Assembly (NCBI RefSeq): GCF_001898315.1
Contig: NZ_MKTQ01000011.1
Span: forward strand, 1 to 64,000
Source of the DNA: Microbacterium sp. 70-16
Lineage (GTDB): Bacteria; Actinomycetota; Actinomycetes; Actinomycetales; Microbacteriaceae
Direction of reading: 5' to 3'
Length of the DNA stretch: 64,000 nucleotides
Positions 1-6,581 of this stretch are shown here, piece after piece. The position numbers and the translations under genes were made by a program. The notes under the pieces were generated by a model. It saw only the letters and a list, made by a program, of their open reading frames with translations. It ran no database searches and was not told the origin of the DNA. How positions within the stretch are numbered: the first letter of the stretch is position 1; each line of letters begins with the position of its first letter.

Positions 1-127
1 AGATGGGCAGTGTGAGAACTTCCATCCTGGAAGACCTCGACGTCTATCCGCGAACCAGCCGCCGACCCTCGACTACACCCTCAACTGCGAAGAGCCATAA
101 AACCAGTGTGGCGTGTGGCAGCGACGT

Positions 128-479
128 TCAAACTGCGCCAGTTGCTGGCCGAAATTCCACCCCAGCCTTGATGATCGCCGTTCGCATGGTCTCCTGATCC
201 GCGTTGAGGGGCTCGGACACCTCTGAGAGCGAGCGACCGGATTCGTAGAGCGTGCTTGCCTGGCCCACCTGTTCGGGAACCATCGGCTGTTGGCTTACGA
301 CGGCATTATTGGTGCGGGGATACCAAGATCGTGGATTCGGCGACACCGAACTCGGCGGAAAGGGCGGTCGTCGTCTCGCCGACTGCATACCCCGCAATCG
401 CCAAGTCTCGGGCTTTGTCGTTCAATCGAGTTCGCTTGCGGCGGGCGCGCGGAGTATCGCGAGGGGGCTTAGTGCGCAA
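128..479 (-). pseudogene. decayed two-HTH (resolvase C-terminal-like) protein
   Basis: Two helix-turn-helix segments can be read on the minus strand but in different frames. The upstream one (about 479-320) includes RTRLNDKARDLAIAGYAVG and ends STIL. The downstream one (about 310-128) includes LYESGRSLSEVSEPLNADQ and ends RPATGAV before a stop. Actinobacterial proteins with two such repeats resemble the DNA-binding end of serine recombinases, and here the repeats are separated by a frameshift near 320. I see no catalytic domain and no convincing start: an upstream stop lies at about 485 and only TTG is available. It is probably a non-functional remnant of the element that used the tRNA scar at 662-703. 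The HTH character is fairly clear; the recombinase link is inference. Confidence 0.55.
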
Positions 480-549
480 CGAGCCTCAGGTTTACCCTGC
501 CGGCGGCGTGAGATGACATCAGGGCAGCCGGGCACGCAACGTTCCTAGA

Positions 550-568
550 GGGGACCAAAAGGGGACCA
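550..568. repeat. GGGGACCA direct repeat beside the attachment scar
   Basis: GGGGACCA occurs twice, at 550-557 and 561-568, spaced 11 bases apart and about 95 bases left of the tRNA fragment. Short direct repeats near a tRNA-borne junction are typical of integrase arm-type sites. That function is inferred from position only. Confidence 0.35.
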
Positions 569-661
569 GAATCATGCAAACCATGCATCTCGTGACGTGC
601 CCTGCATGATCTGATCCGCGGAACTACGCGGTTTTCCGCTCGAACGGAGCCGTTTGGACGC

Positions 662-703
662 CTGGGGGTCAAGGGGTCGCAGGTTCAAATCCTGTCATCC
701 CGA
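662..703 (+). tRNA. 3' half of tRNA-Pro(GGG): attachment-site scar, not a functional tRNA
   Basis: The segment reads as the anticodon loop CTGGGGG (anticodon GGG, U33, G37), 3' anticodon stem TCAAG, variable loop, T arm GCAGG-TTCAAAT-CCTGT, acceptor strand CATCCCG and discriminator A. The sequence left of 662 cannot pair with TCAAG and contains no D arm or 5' acceptor strand. The gene is therefore cut at the start of the anticodon loop, a usual crossover point for tRNA-targeting integrases. The native downstream terminator lies to the right, so the inserted element is to the left and the intact tRNA copy should lie beyond its far end, outside the window. Confidence 0.8.
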
Positions 704-708
704 CTGGG

Positions 709-750
709 AGAGGAGGACAATAGGGAAGTTCAAACCTATTGTCCTCCTCT
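709..750. terminator. 16-bp perfect hairpin after the tRNA scar
   Basis: Arms 709-724 and 735-750 are perfectly complementary over 16 bp with a 10-base loop. The hairpin sits 5 bases after the tRNA discriminator and 45 bases from the end of the minus-strand sulfur operon, so it could end transcription from both sides. There is no clear U tract. Confidence 0.65.
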
Positions 751-794
751 AGGTTGTGCGCCAGGTGGCGAGAACCCCGTTGCCTCTGGGGCCG

Positions 795-1109
795 TCAGAT
801 GCGGATGTACGCGGCGCCTTCGAACTGGGCTTCGACGAGCACGGTGGCGGCGGAGGGGATGACCTCGACTACTGCGCGTAGTGAGGCGGCGTCGATGCCG
901 CGGCGTTGGAGGCCGATCGCGCAGGCCTCGACGCCGGGCGGTGCCTGGCCTTCGCGGAGTCCGTCGAGGGCTGGGCCGTTGACGATCACGCGCACCTCGG
1001 CGTCAGGGAACGCGTCGCGCAGTGATTGAGCTGTGGAGACTGCGCGGTCGAGGTCGCCTGGGTCGTCGCTGACGTGTACGACGACGCGGCGGGATCCGTC
1101 GGCGTTCAT
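795..1109 (-). CDS. DsrE-family sulfur-carrier-like protein
   Basis: A 104-residue protein with the DsrE/DsrF-like alpha/beta fold pattern: strand RRVVVHVSDDP, a helix, strand EVRVIVNGPA, then Cys63 in GVEACAIGLQRRGI and a C-terminal strand TVLVEAQFEG. DsrE proteins move sulfane sulfur on a cysteine; Cys63 is the only candidate here. It is the last gene of the sulfane-sulfur operon, and its ATG overlaps the TGA of the preceding microprotein gene (ATGA). The start at 1109 fits this coupling; an upstream in-frame extension would overlap that gene entirely. The family call is by pattern and context, and the physiological acceptor is unknown. Confidence 0.75.
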   Translation of the reverse strand: MNADGSRRVVVHVSDDPGDLDRAVSTAQSLRDAFPDAEVRVIVNGPALDGLREGQAPPGVEACAIGLQRRGIDAASLRAVVEVIPSAATVLVEAQFEGAAYIRI

Positions 1110-1267
1110 CGTCCGAACAGTTTCGCGAAGAAGCCTGTGCCCTTTTCGCTTTGGTGGCCCTGGCAGCGCTGCGACGCGGGTACTCCACGCATGACTTGGT
1201 CGACGTGTTGTCCGCATCCGGACCAGGTGGTCTTGCCGCACTTTCGGCAGGTAACGGCGTAACACAT
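1106..1267 (-). CDS. Cys-rich 53-aa microprotein (putative zinc ribbon), copy 2
   Basis: A 53-residue protein beginning MCYAVTCRKCGKTTWSGCGQ. Cysteines are at 2, 7, 10, 18 and 35, with histidines at 21 and 38, arranged as CxxC, GCGQH and RCxGH, which suggests a single zinc-binding knuckle. It matches the microprotein at 3998-4132 in 23 of the first 38 residues but carries an extra basic, aromatic tail ending in FAKLFGR. It lies between the CstR-like repressor and DsrE, 22 bases after the former and overlapping the latter by 4 bases. The role is unknown; a small thiol or zinc protein serving the sulfur operon is inference. Confidence 0.75.
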   Translation of the reverse strand: MCYAVTCRKCGKTTWSGCGQHVDQVMRGVPASQRCQGHQSEKGTGFFAKLFGR

Positions 1268-1289
1268 GGGTTGCTCCTTCTTCGTGTGA

Positions 1290-1565
1290 TCAGGCGAGCA
1301 TGAGGAAGAGCTTCTCGAGCTCTTCGGTGGTCAGACCCTGTTGATCGCGGGCGGCATCCGGGTCGGCGATACAGTCCTTCATCGCGGTCGCGACGATCGC
1401 GAAGCCGGCGCGATCGAGCGCGCTCGACACGGCCGAGAGCTGTGTCACGACCTCACGGCACGGGCGTTCGCTCTCGACCGCTGCGATAACGGCGTCGAGT
1501 TGGCCGCGGGCGCGGCGGAGGCGGTTGATGATGCGTTTGTGCGCTTCGGCATCGGTCGTGCTCAT
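1290..1565 (-). CDS. cstR: CsoR/CstR-family thiol-sensing repressor (CstR-like)
   Basis: A 91-residue all-helical protein of the CsoR/RcnR/CstR family. Cys36 (ERPCREV) and Cys65 (MKDCIAD) fall at the two family cysteine positions, but position 61, the copper-ligand histidine in CsoR, is Ala. A Cys/Cys pair without the His is the signature of CstR, which senses persulfide or polysulfide rather than Cu(I). The chosen start at 1565 is preceded by AAGGGA. It lies inside an operon of sulfur enzymes whose promoter has two G/C-tract palindromes of the kind this family binds (4159-4199), so autoregulation is likely. The gene symbol rests on residues and context only. Confidence 0.82.
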   Translation of the reverse strand: MSTTDAEAHKRIINRLRRARGQLDAVIAAVESERPCREVVTQLSAVSSALDRAGFAIVATAMKDCIADPDAARDQQGLTTEELEKLFLMLA

Positions 1566-1578
1566 GAGAGGTGTCCCT

Positions 1579-1854
1579 TCAGGGTCGGGAGTGATTGTTG
1601 ATGGGCTGGCGGGCCTCGTCGTCGCCGAGCGTATTCGCCGGCGCCTGCGCATCCCGGCGCACGAGCAACTGCGTCGGGCACCAGCCGGCCACCGCGCCGA
1701 CCGTGAGGAATGTCGCACACGCGCCGGCGGGGAGGGCGCACCACGGCCGGTCGAGCGAGCTCAGCGAGAACGCTCCGAGAAAGACCGCGGTGAGGGCCAT
1801 CAGTATGCGCTCCGACCTGCTCCGAGAGCAGGATGTCGCAGCGAGCCTACGCAT
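1579..1854 (-). CDS. DUF2892 (YgaP-like) small membrane protein
   Basis: A 91-residue protein with two hydrophobic helices: ILMALTAVFLGAFSL, and the segment around FLTVGAVAGWCPTQLL. The second carries the GxCP motif usual in DUF2892 proteins, which often accompany or are fused to rhodanese domains. The start at 1854 overlaps the stop of the upstream reductase gene by 8 bases, so translation is coupled. The tail from about residue 70 is polar. A membrane role in sulfur-species handling is inferred from the operon. Confidence 0.65.
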   Translation of the reverse strand: MRRLAATSCSRSRSERILMALTAVFLGAFSLSSLDRPWCALPAGACATFLTVGAVAGWCPTQLLVRRDAQAPANTLGDDEARQPINNHSRP

Positions 1855-3538
1855 CCGCGAGCACTCCGGGTTGCTCGAGCACCTCGGCCTGGCGCTCGCC
1901 GAGCCAGGCACGCAGTGTCAGCATGCCGCCCGACAGCGAGGCGGAGTCGAAGCCCGCCTGGGCCACCACGCGGTGGGCGATCGCCGACCGCACGCCCGAC
2001 TGGCACATGACGCGCACCGGCCGGCCGGCCGCGGCGTCGTGCACCTCGCCGAGGCGCTCCCGCAGCTCGGTGTGCGGGATGTTGAGCGAGCCGGGGACGG
2101 CGCCGGTGGCGTACTCGGACCGTGTGCGCACGTCGAGGATCAGCGCGTTCTCCCGCGCTGCGTCGAGCTCCTCCGGGTACCAGAGCCGCAGCGTGCCGGT
2201 CAGTACGTTCTCGCCGACCATGCCCGTGAGGTTGATCGGATCCTTCGCCTGCCCGTAGGGCGGGGAATAGGCGAGATCCAGGTCGATGAGGTCGTCGACG
2301 CGCAGGCCCGCGCGGATCGCGGTCGCCAGCACGTCGATGCGCTTGTCGACGCCTTCGGTGCCGGCCGCCTGGGCGCCGAGCAGCAGGCCGTCGGCGGTGC
2401 GGATCTGCACGACGAGGTGCACCTGGGCGGCGCCTGGGAAATAGCCCGCGTGCTGATTCGGGTGCAGATGCAGGGTTCGGTAGTCGATGCCCGCGGCATC
2501 CAGCGCCGCACGGTTCGCGCCGGTGAGCGCGGCGGTGAGCTCGCCGACCCGCACGATCGCCGTGCCGATCGGGCGGGGGACGGCCCGCGCCTCGTCGGGG
2601 CGCAGGATGTCGTCGGCTACCAAACGCCCGGCGCGGTTCGCGGGACCCGCGAGGGCCACCGGACGACGGATGCCGGTGACCGAGTCGACCGAGACGGTGG
2701 CGTCGCCTACCGCCCATACGCCCGGGGCGGAGGTGTGGCCGTGCGCGTCGACGACGATCGCGCCGCGCTCGCAGGCGATGCCCGCCGCCTCGAAGGGCGC
2801 TGTGTCGGGGCGCACGCCGACCGAGAGCACGACGATGTCGGCCGCGAGTCGGGTGCCGTCGGCGAGCACAACCGTGTCGGCATCCGCCGCGTGCTCGACG
2901 CTCGCGGCCGCGATTCCGGTGCGCACCTCGATCCCGAGCTCGCCGAGCTGTTGCGTGATGAGCCAGGCCAGCTCCGCCTCGAGCGGCGGGAGCGGGTGTG
3001 GGGCGAGCTCGACGACGGAGACCTCCAAGCCTTGTCGGGCCAGCGCCTCCGCGGCCTCGATCCCGATGAAGCCGGCGCCGAGCACGACGGCCCGCCGAGC
3101 CCCCGCGTGCACCTCGTCACGGAGGGCGACAGCATCCTCCACGGTGCGCAACGTCCGCACTCGGGGGGAGTTGAGGCCCGGCAGTGGGGGGCGGAGGGCG
3201 GAGGCACCTGGCGAGAGCACGAGCGCGTCGTAGGACAGCTCGTAGGCGCCCTCCTCCGTGTGCACCGACACGGTCTTCGCGGCCGTGTCGAGGGCCGTGA
3301 CCTCGCTGCAGGTGCGCACGTCGAGGTCGAGAGCCGCCCGCAACGACGCAGGGGTTTGCACCAGTAGCGACCGCTCGTCGGGGATCTCCCCGCCCACGAA
3401 GTACGGCAGACCGCAGTTTGCAAATGATACGTGCGCCCCGCGTTCAAGCACGACGATCTCGGCGGTCTCGTCGAGTCGGCGGGCGCGGGCGGCGCAGCTC
3501 ATGCCTCCGGCGACGCCGCCGACGATCACGATCCTCAT
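1847..3538 (-). CDS. FAD-dependent CoA-disulfide/polysulfide reductase with C-terminal rhodanese domain
   Basis: A 563-residue protein with an FAD motif GGVAGG at 7-12, the CoA-disulfide reductase active site SFANCGLPYFVGG with Cys42, an NAD(P)H motif GAGFIG at 154-159, the second FAD motif GVWAVGDA, a dimerisation domain and, from about residue 455, a rhodanese domain with active-site loop VMCQSGVRS (Cys512). Fusions of this kind (CoADR-RHD, Npsr) reduce CoA persulfides or polysulfides with NAD(P)H. It is the core enzyme of the sulfane-sulfur operon. Its start overlaps the thioredoxin stop by 4 bases, and thioredoxin could supply reducing power. Substrate preference among CoA disulfide, polysulfide and persulfide cannot be read from sequence. 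Confidence 0.88.
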   Translation of the reverse strand: MRIVIVGGVAGGMSCAARARRLDETAEIVVLERGAHVSFANCGLPYFVGGEIPDERSLLVQTPASLRAALDLDVRTCSEVTALDTAAKTVSVHTEEGAYELSYDALVLSPGASALRPPLPGLNSPRVRTLRTVEDAVALRDEVHAGARRAVVLGAGFIGIEAAEALARQGLEVSVVELAPHPLPPLEAELAWLITQQLGELGIEVRTGIAAASVEHAADADTVVLADGTRLAADIVVLSVGVRPDTAPFEAAGIACERGAIVVDAHGHTSAPGVWAVGDATVSVDSVTGIRRPVALAGPANRAGRLVADDILRPDEARAVPRPIGTAIVRVGELTAALTGANRAALDAAGIDYRTLHLHPNQHAGYFPGAAQVHLVVQIRTADGLLLGAQAAGTEGVDKRIDVLATAIRAGLRVDDLIDLDLAYSPPYGQAKDPINLTGMVGENVLTGTLRLWYPEELDAARENALILDVRTRSEYATGAVPGSLNIPHTELRERLGEVHDAAAGRPVRVMCQSGVRSAIAHRVVAQAGFDSASLSGGMLTLRAWLGERQAEVLEQPGVLADA

Positions 3539-3915
3539 CGCATGGCCTCCTGCTCCGACTTCTGCGCGGCGACCTGTGCGCGCACGGCGTCCATGTTCAG
3601 GCCGCGCACGCCCGCGATCAACTGGTCGAGCTGCGGCGCGCCGAGAGCGCCGGGCTGCGAGAAGACCAGCACGCCCTCGCGGAACACCATGAGCGTGGGG
3701 ATCGAGGAGATGCGGAAGGCGGCCGAGAGCTCGCGTTGATCCTCGGTGTCGACTTTGCCGAAAACGATGTCGGGATGCTGCTCGGAGGCCTTCTCAAGAA
3801 CGGGCGCGAACATCCGGCAGGGGCCGCACCACGCGGCCCAGAAGTCGAGGAACACGATGTCGTTCTGGTCTACGACGTCGTGGAACCCCTGGATGGTGAT
3901 CTCTTGGGTGGCCAT
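3535..3915 (-). CDS. trxA: thioredoxin
   Basis: A 126-residue single thioredoxin domain with the classical active site WCGPC (Cys30, Cys33) and the cis-proline motif SSIPTL. The C terminus extends about 15 residues beyond a minimal thioredoxin (DAVRAQVAAQKSEQEAMR). It is the second gene of the sulfur operon and overlaps the CoA-disulfide reductase by 4 bases. Its likely job here is to reduce protein or small-molecule persulfides and to release sulfide. The start at 3915 removes a poorly conserved in-frame extension upstream. Confidence 0.92.
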   Translation of the reverse strand: MATQEITIQGFHDVVDQNDIVFLDFWAAWCGPCRMFAPVLEKASEQHPDIVFGKVDTEDQRELSAAFRISSIPTLMVFREGVLVFSQPGALGAPQLDQLIAGVRGLNMDAVRAQVAAQKSEQEAMR

Positions 3916-3997
3916 GTCGGGTCTTTCGTTTCGTGTTGTCAGTCGAAGACGGTGAGTCCGGTCGCCGTCGCCGCGTCGGACGTGCCGCGTGTCCTGC

Positions 3998-4132
3998 TCA
4001 CGCGGCACCCGCGCCGTTGTGTCCCGGGCAACGGTCCGCCTCGGGCACGCCCCACAGCGCCTCTTCGACGTGCTGTCCGCAGCCCGTCCACGTCGCCTTG
4101 CCGCACTCCGCGCAGGTCACTCTGCTGCACAT
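3998..4132 (-). CDS. Cys-rich 44-aa microprotein (putative zinc ribbon), copy 1
   Basis: A 44-residue protein starting MCSRVTCAECGKATWTGCGQ. It has the same ligand set as the copy at 1106-1267: Cys2, 7, 10, 18, 35 and His21, 38, with shared blocks GCGQHV, GVP and RCPGH. A good ribosome site (AAGGAG, about 7 bases upstream) supports the ATG at 4132. It is the first gene after the CstR-type operator, so it is probably the first product made when the operon is induced. The tail is short (NGAGAA). I do not know a characterised family; metal binding is inferred from the Cys/His spacing. Confidence 0.75.
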   Translation of the reverse strand: MCSRVTCAECGKATWTGCGQHVEEALWGVPEADRCPGHNGAGAA

Positions 4133-4158
4133 CTCCCACTCCTTCGCTGCAAAACCCC

Positions 4159-4199
4159 TAAACCCCCGGGGGTATGCAAACGATACCCCCGGGGGTTTA
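4159..4199. promoter_or_regulatory. double CstR-type operator and promoter of the sulfur operon
   Basis: Two perfect 12-bp palindromes ACCCCCGGGGGT lie at 4162-4173 and 4185-4196, with centres 23 bp apart. Each sits in a 17-base arm with A/T flanks, and the two arms (4159-4175, 4183-4199) mirror each other around a 7-base spacer. On the minus strand a possible -35 TTGCAA (4209-4204) and -10 TATCGT (4185-4180), spaced 18, place the operator over the promoter. G/C-tract palindromes with A/T flanks are what CsoR/CstR repressors bind. The plus-strand gene at 4256 starts 57 bases away and may be controlled too. Confidence 0.8.
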
Positions 4200-4255
4200 C
4201 TGATTGCAAGTTCGGTTGGGTGATTCGTCGGGGCCAGGGGTGGGAAACTGGTCGC

Positions 4256-4834
4256 GTGACGTCACGAGCGGACTATCGACGGGACTTCGGCGAGCGGTTC
4301 CTGCCCCGAATCGCCGCCGCTGCCGAGGAGGCAGGGTTCACCGCGTCGGCGCCCGCGGGTGCCCGGCGATGGGAATGGGTGACGCACACGTCGGAGACGG
4401 TGAGGAGTGAGATCCTCCTCTCCGAGATGACGGGCAGAGACGTTCGCGACGGCTTGGACTTTCAGGCGTACGGCGCAATCTCTCTCGGCGAGGTCGAACA
4501 GCAGTTGCGCGACGACGGTGAGCGGCACCCGGATGCCGCGACCCTGATGGCGCCACTGCGCGCCTGGGGATCGGCGTTCAGCCGGGACGCGTGGTATCGC
4601 TTGCGATGGAACACCGACCCGGAACGCCAGACCGATGCGTTGGTCCGCGACCTGCGCTCCTTCGCTGCGTTCGCGGAGGCGATTCGCGATGTGTCCGATC
4701 TGAGAGCCGCGCGCTTGGCGCGCTCTCGCATCCGCCGCCACGTCGTCTCGGGGCTGGCGCCGAACTACACCACGGCGGACGTCGCCACGCTCATCACACG
4801 GATGAACGCGAGGGTGGAAGCGAGCGGCGCTTAG
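4256..4834 (+). CDS. unknown soluble protein divergent from the sulfur operon
   Basis: A 192-residue protein with no signal peptide, membrane segment or motif I recognise. It is rich in Arg, Ala and Trp, largely helical by composition, with an N-terminal stretch RWEWVTHTSETVRSEI and a central FQAYGAISLGEVEQQL. Cysteine is absent, unlike the neighbouring sulfur genes. The GTG at 4256 is chosen because longer in-frame starts would run through the double operator at 4159-4199. The ribosome site is weak (GGGAAAC). Its stop overlaps the stop of the convergent SRPBCC gene by 4 bases. Shared control with the sulfur operon is suggested only by position. Confidence 0.65.
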   Translation: MTSRADYRRDFGERFLPRIAAAAEEAGFTASAPAGARRWEWVTHTSETVRSEILLSEMTGRDVRDGLDFQAYGAISLGEVEQQLRDDGERHPDAATLMAPLRAWGSAFSRDAWYRLRWNTDPERQTDALVRDLRSFAAFAEAIRDVSDLRAARLARSRIRRHVVSGLAPNYTTADVATLITRMNARVEASGA

Positions 4835-5388
4835 GAATCGGTGACGGCTTTCTCGGTGCGCTCCTTAAGTGAGGCATTCATCGCCTCGAACTCGCCCAGC
4901 GTGTTCTCGTCGAGCCAGGCCGCCATGAATGGGATGAGGATGCCGCGAAAACTCTCGGACTGAGTGAGTCGTGTGCCACCGCTCGGCAACTCTTCGAGAA
5001 CGAAGCGATGCTCGCCGTCGAAGAGGCCCACGACGACGAGATGTCCCTCCCAGCGCAGCTCCCTGCCCGGCGTCGCGGCGAGCACCGTCGGCTTGATGTC
5101 GAAGCCGTCCTCGGCGGTGCGGAAGCTCAGCACTTCGCCGACGGCGGGAGTGCCACGCATGCCGAGCAGCGACGGGTTCCATTCGGGATAGGCCTCGAAA
5201 TCGGTCAAGACCGACCAGAGGTCGGCCGGTGAGGCATCCATCTCGATGCTCGCGGAGATCACGTGAGGATGCGCGCGCTGCCACAGCGCGGCGATCACGA
5301 GGGTGACGAGAGCGACGCCGGCGATGAGGAGCGCGACCGCGCGCCGGCGTCGCTGGTTCGGACCTGCCTGGGGCGTGGTGACGGTCAT
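4831..5388 (-). CDS. membrane-anchored SRPBCC (START-like) protein
   Basis: A 185-residue protein with one N-terminal membrane segment (VALLIAGVALVTLVIAALW) after a basic stretch, followed by a polyketide-cyclase/SRPBCC domain: IEMDASPADLWSVLTDFEAYPEWNP at its start and LTQSESFRGILIPF near its end. SRPBCC domains hold hydrophobic ligands; the ligand is unknown. Its start overlaps the TetR stop (ATGA), so the two form an operon. The TetR protein may respond to the same ligand, which is inference. Confidence 0.8.
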   Translation of the reverse strand: MTVTTPQAGPNQRRRRAVALLIAGVALVTLVIAALWQRAHPHVISASIEMDASPADLWSVLTDFEAYPEWNPSLLGMRGTPAVGEVLSFRTAEDGFDIKPTVLAATPGRELRWEGHLVVVGLFDGEHRFVLEELPSGGTRLTQSESFRGILIPFMAAWLDENTLGEFEAMNASLKERTEKAVTDS

Positions 5389-5948
5389 GCAGGACCTCCC
5401 GTGAGATTCAGGGTCCACAGCACCCGGTCGACGACCGCGGTGACGTACTCGTCGCCCAGTGGGGCATCCGTCACGAGCACGCGGTAGTACAGCGGACCGA
5501 TGAGGAGGTCGAGGACGACGTCGATGTCGACGTGCTCATCGCCCAACGTGGCGCGGAGGGCGCTCGCCGCCGCCGCCCGACGCGACTGCCACAGTTCCGT
5601 CACTTGCGCACGCAGACTCTCGTCGCGCGCCGCAGCCGCGGCGAGCTCGGCGACGACACGCCGCATGGGAGCAGGGTCGAGATCGCGCGCGAGGGGCGTG
5701 ACAAGGGCGAGAACCCGCGTTCGCAGGTCGCCCTCGGTGAGAATCGGAACCTCGCGTTGCCACGAGACGAGGAGCGCCACGACCACGTGCTCGACGCTCG
5801 GGAAGCGTCGGTAGATCGTGGTTTTCGCAACTCCGGTCTTCGCGGCGATCTCCTCCATGCTCAGCGCGTCGTATCCGCGCGCGAGCAGGATCTCCTCTGC
5901 GTCACGCAACAGCGCGACGTCGACTTCCGGGTTTCTCGGGCGGGCCAT
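5385..5948 (-). CDS. TetR/AcrR-family repressor
   Basis: A 187-residue regulator. Residues 7-53 form the TetR DNA-binding region with HTH MEEIAAKTGVAKTTIYRRF; the rest is the helical ligand/dimer domain. It is translationally coupled to the SRPBCC gene downstream. A 16-bp dyad, CGCTACGTGAGTAGCG, lies 8 bases upstream of its start (5956-5971), so it probably represses its own transcription and that of the SRPBCC gene. Confidence 0.9.
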   Translation of the reverse strand: MARPRNPEVDVALLRDAEEILLARGYDALSMEEIAAKTGVAKTTIYRRFPSVEHVVVALLVSWQREVPILTEGDLRTRVLALVTPLARDLDPAPMRRVVAELAAAAARDESLRAQVTELWQSRRAAAASALRATLGDEHVDIDVVLDLLIGPLYYRVLVTDAPLGDEYVTAVVDRVLWTLNLTGGPA

Positions 5949-5955
5949 GTCATTA

Positions 5956-5971
5956 CGCTACGTGAGTAGCG
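5956..5971. promoter_or_regulatory. probable TetR operator
   Basis: CGCTAC-GTGA-GTAGCG is a perfect dyad with 6-bp arms, placed just upstream of the minus-strand TetR start codon at 5948. It matches the size and position expected for an autoregulatory TetR site. Confidence 0.6.
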
Positions 5972-6039
5972 GAATTGTCGCAAGGCGCAACGCTGAACCC
6001 CGGAACGGCTGGTGGGCCCGGGCGAGCTGTGGGCGCGAC

Positions 6040-6300
6040 TCAACGACTGACCGAGCGGCGCACGTGCGAGACGCCGAGCCGGCCGAAGTGCACGATGGCG
6101 AAGATCGCCACGATCGCGGCCCACGCGTAGAGAACCCACGATCCGATGTACAGCATGTTCACACCCGTGTCGTCGACGGTGTCGGTGTGCGTCCAGATCC
6201 AGTCGCTGAGCAGAAAGAACGCCGTGGCGACGAGTGCCATGCCCACCGCAATAGCCAGCGTCACCAGGGGTGTACGGATGCCGGCGGATGCCTCGCTCAT
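6040..6300 (-). CDS. small two-helix membrane protein
   Basis: An 86-residue protein with two membrane helices (LVTLAIAVGMALVATAFFLL and IGSWVLYAWAAIVAIFAIV) joined by a polar segment WTHTDTVDDTG and ending in a basic tail. I do not recognise a family. An alternative ATG lies 9 bases upstream (6309), and neither start has a strong ribosome site. It stands alone, on the same strand as the TetR gene but about 90 bases upstream of it. Confidence 0.6.
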   Translation of the reverse strand: MSEASAGIRTPLVTLAIAVGMALVATAFFLLSDWIWTHTDTVDDTGVNMLYIGSWVLYAWAAIVAIFAIVHFGRLGVSHVRRSVSR

Positions 6301-6371
6301 GGCTGTCACGTTATCGGGGCGAGGCCGTGGCGTCCACGGTCGAGGTGGGTGGCGTCGTCGCGGCTGCCACC

Positions 6372-6450
6372 CGGCGCATAACTCAGGCAGAATCGCAGTT
6401 TCGGCGCTGATTCGGGTTCACACGCGCTGATCTGCCTGAGTTATGCGCCG
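6372..6450. repeat. 20-bp inverted repeat, intergenic palindrome
   Basis: Arms 6372-6391 (starting CGGCGCATAACTCAGG) and 6431-6450 are perfectly complementary over 20 bp, with a 39-base centre that contains CGCTGATTCG/CGCGCTGATC imperfect repeats. It lies between divergent genes (6300 minus, 6582 plus), so it is not a terminator. No second copy is seen in this window. REP-like element is the best description. Confidence 0.6.
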
Positions 6451-6581
6451 CGCGCTAGCGAGGCCGGGCGAGACCGGGCGACGCCGGGCGGTGCCGGGCC
6501 GCGCGACACGGGCCGGCGCCGCGGCGCCAGGCAAGCCTCACCATCCTGGAAAACCCCCGCTGACCGGGCCAAGCTGAAGGC

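Noticed and set aside
1290..1565. Copper-sensing CsoR
   Set aside because: The copper-ligand His at position 61 is Ala, and all operon partners are sulfur proteins; CstR-like is the better call.
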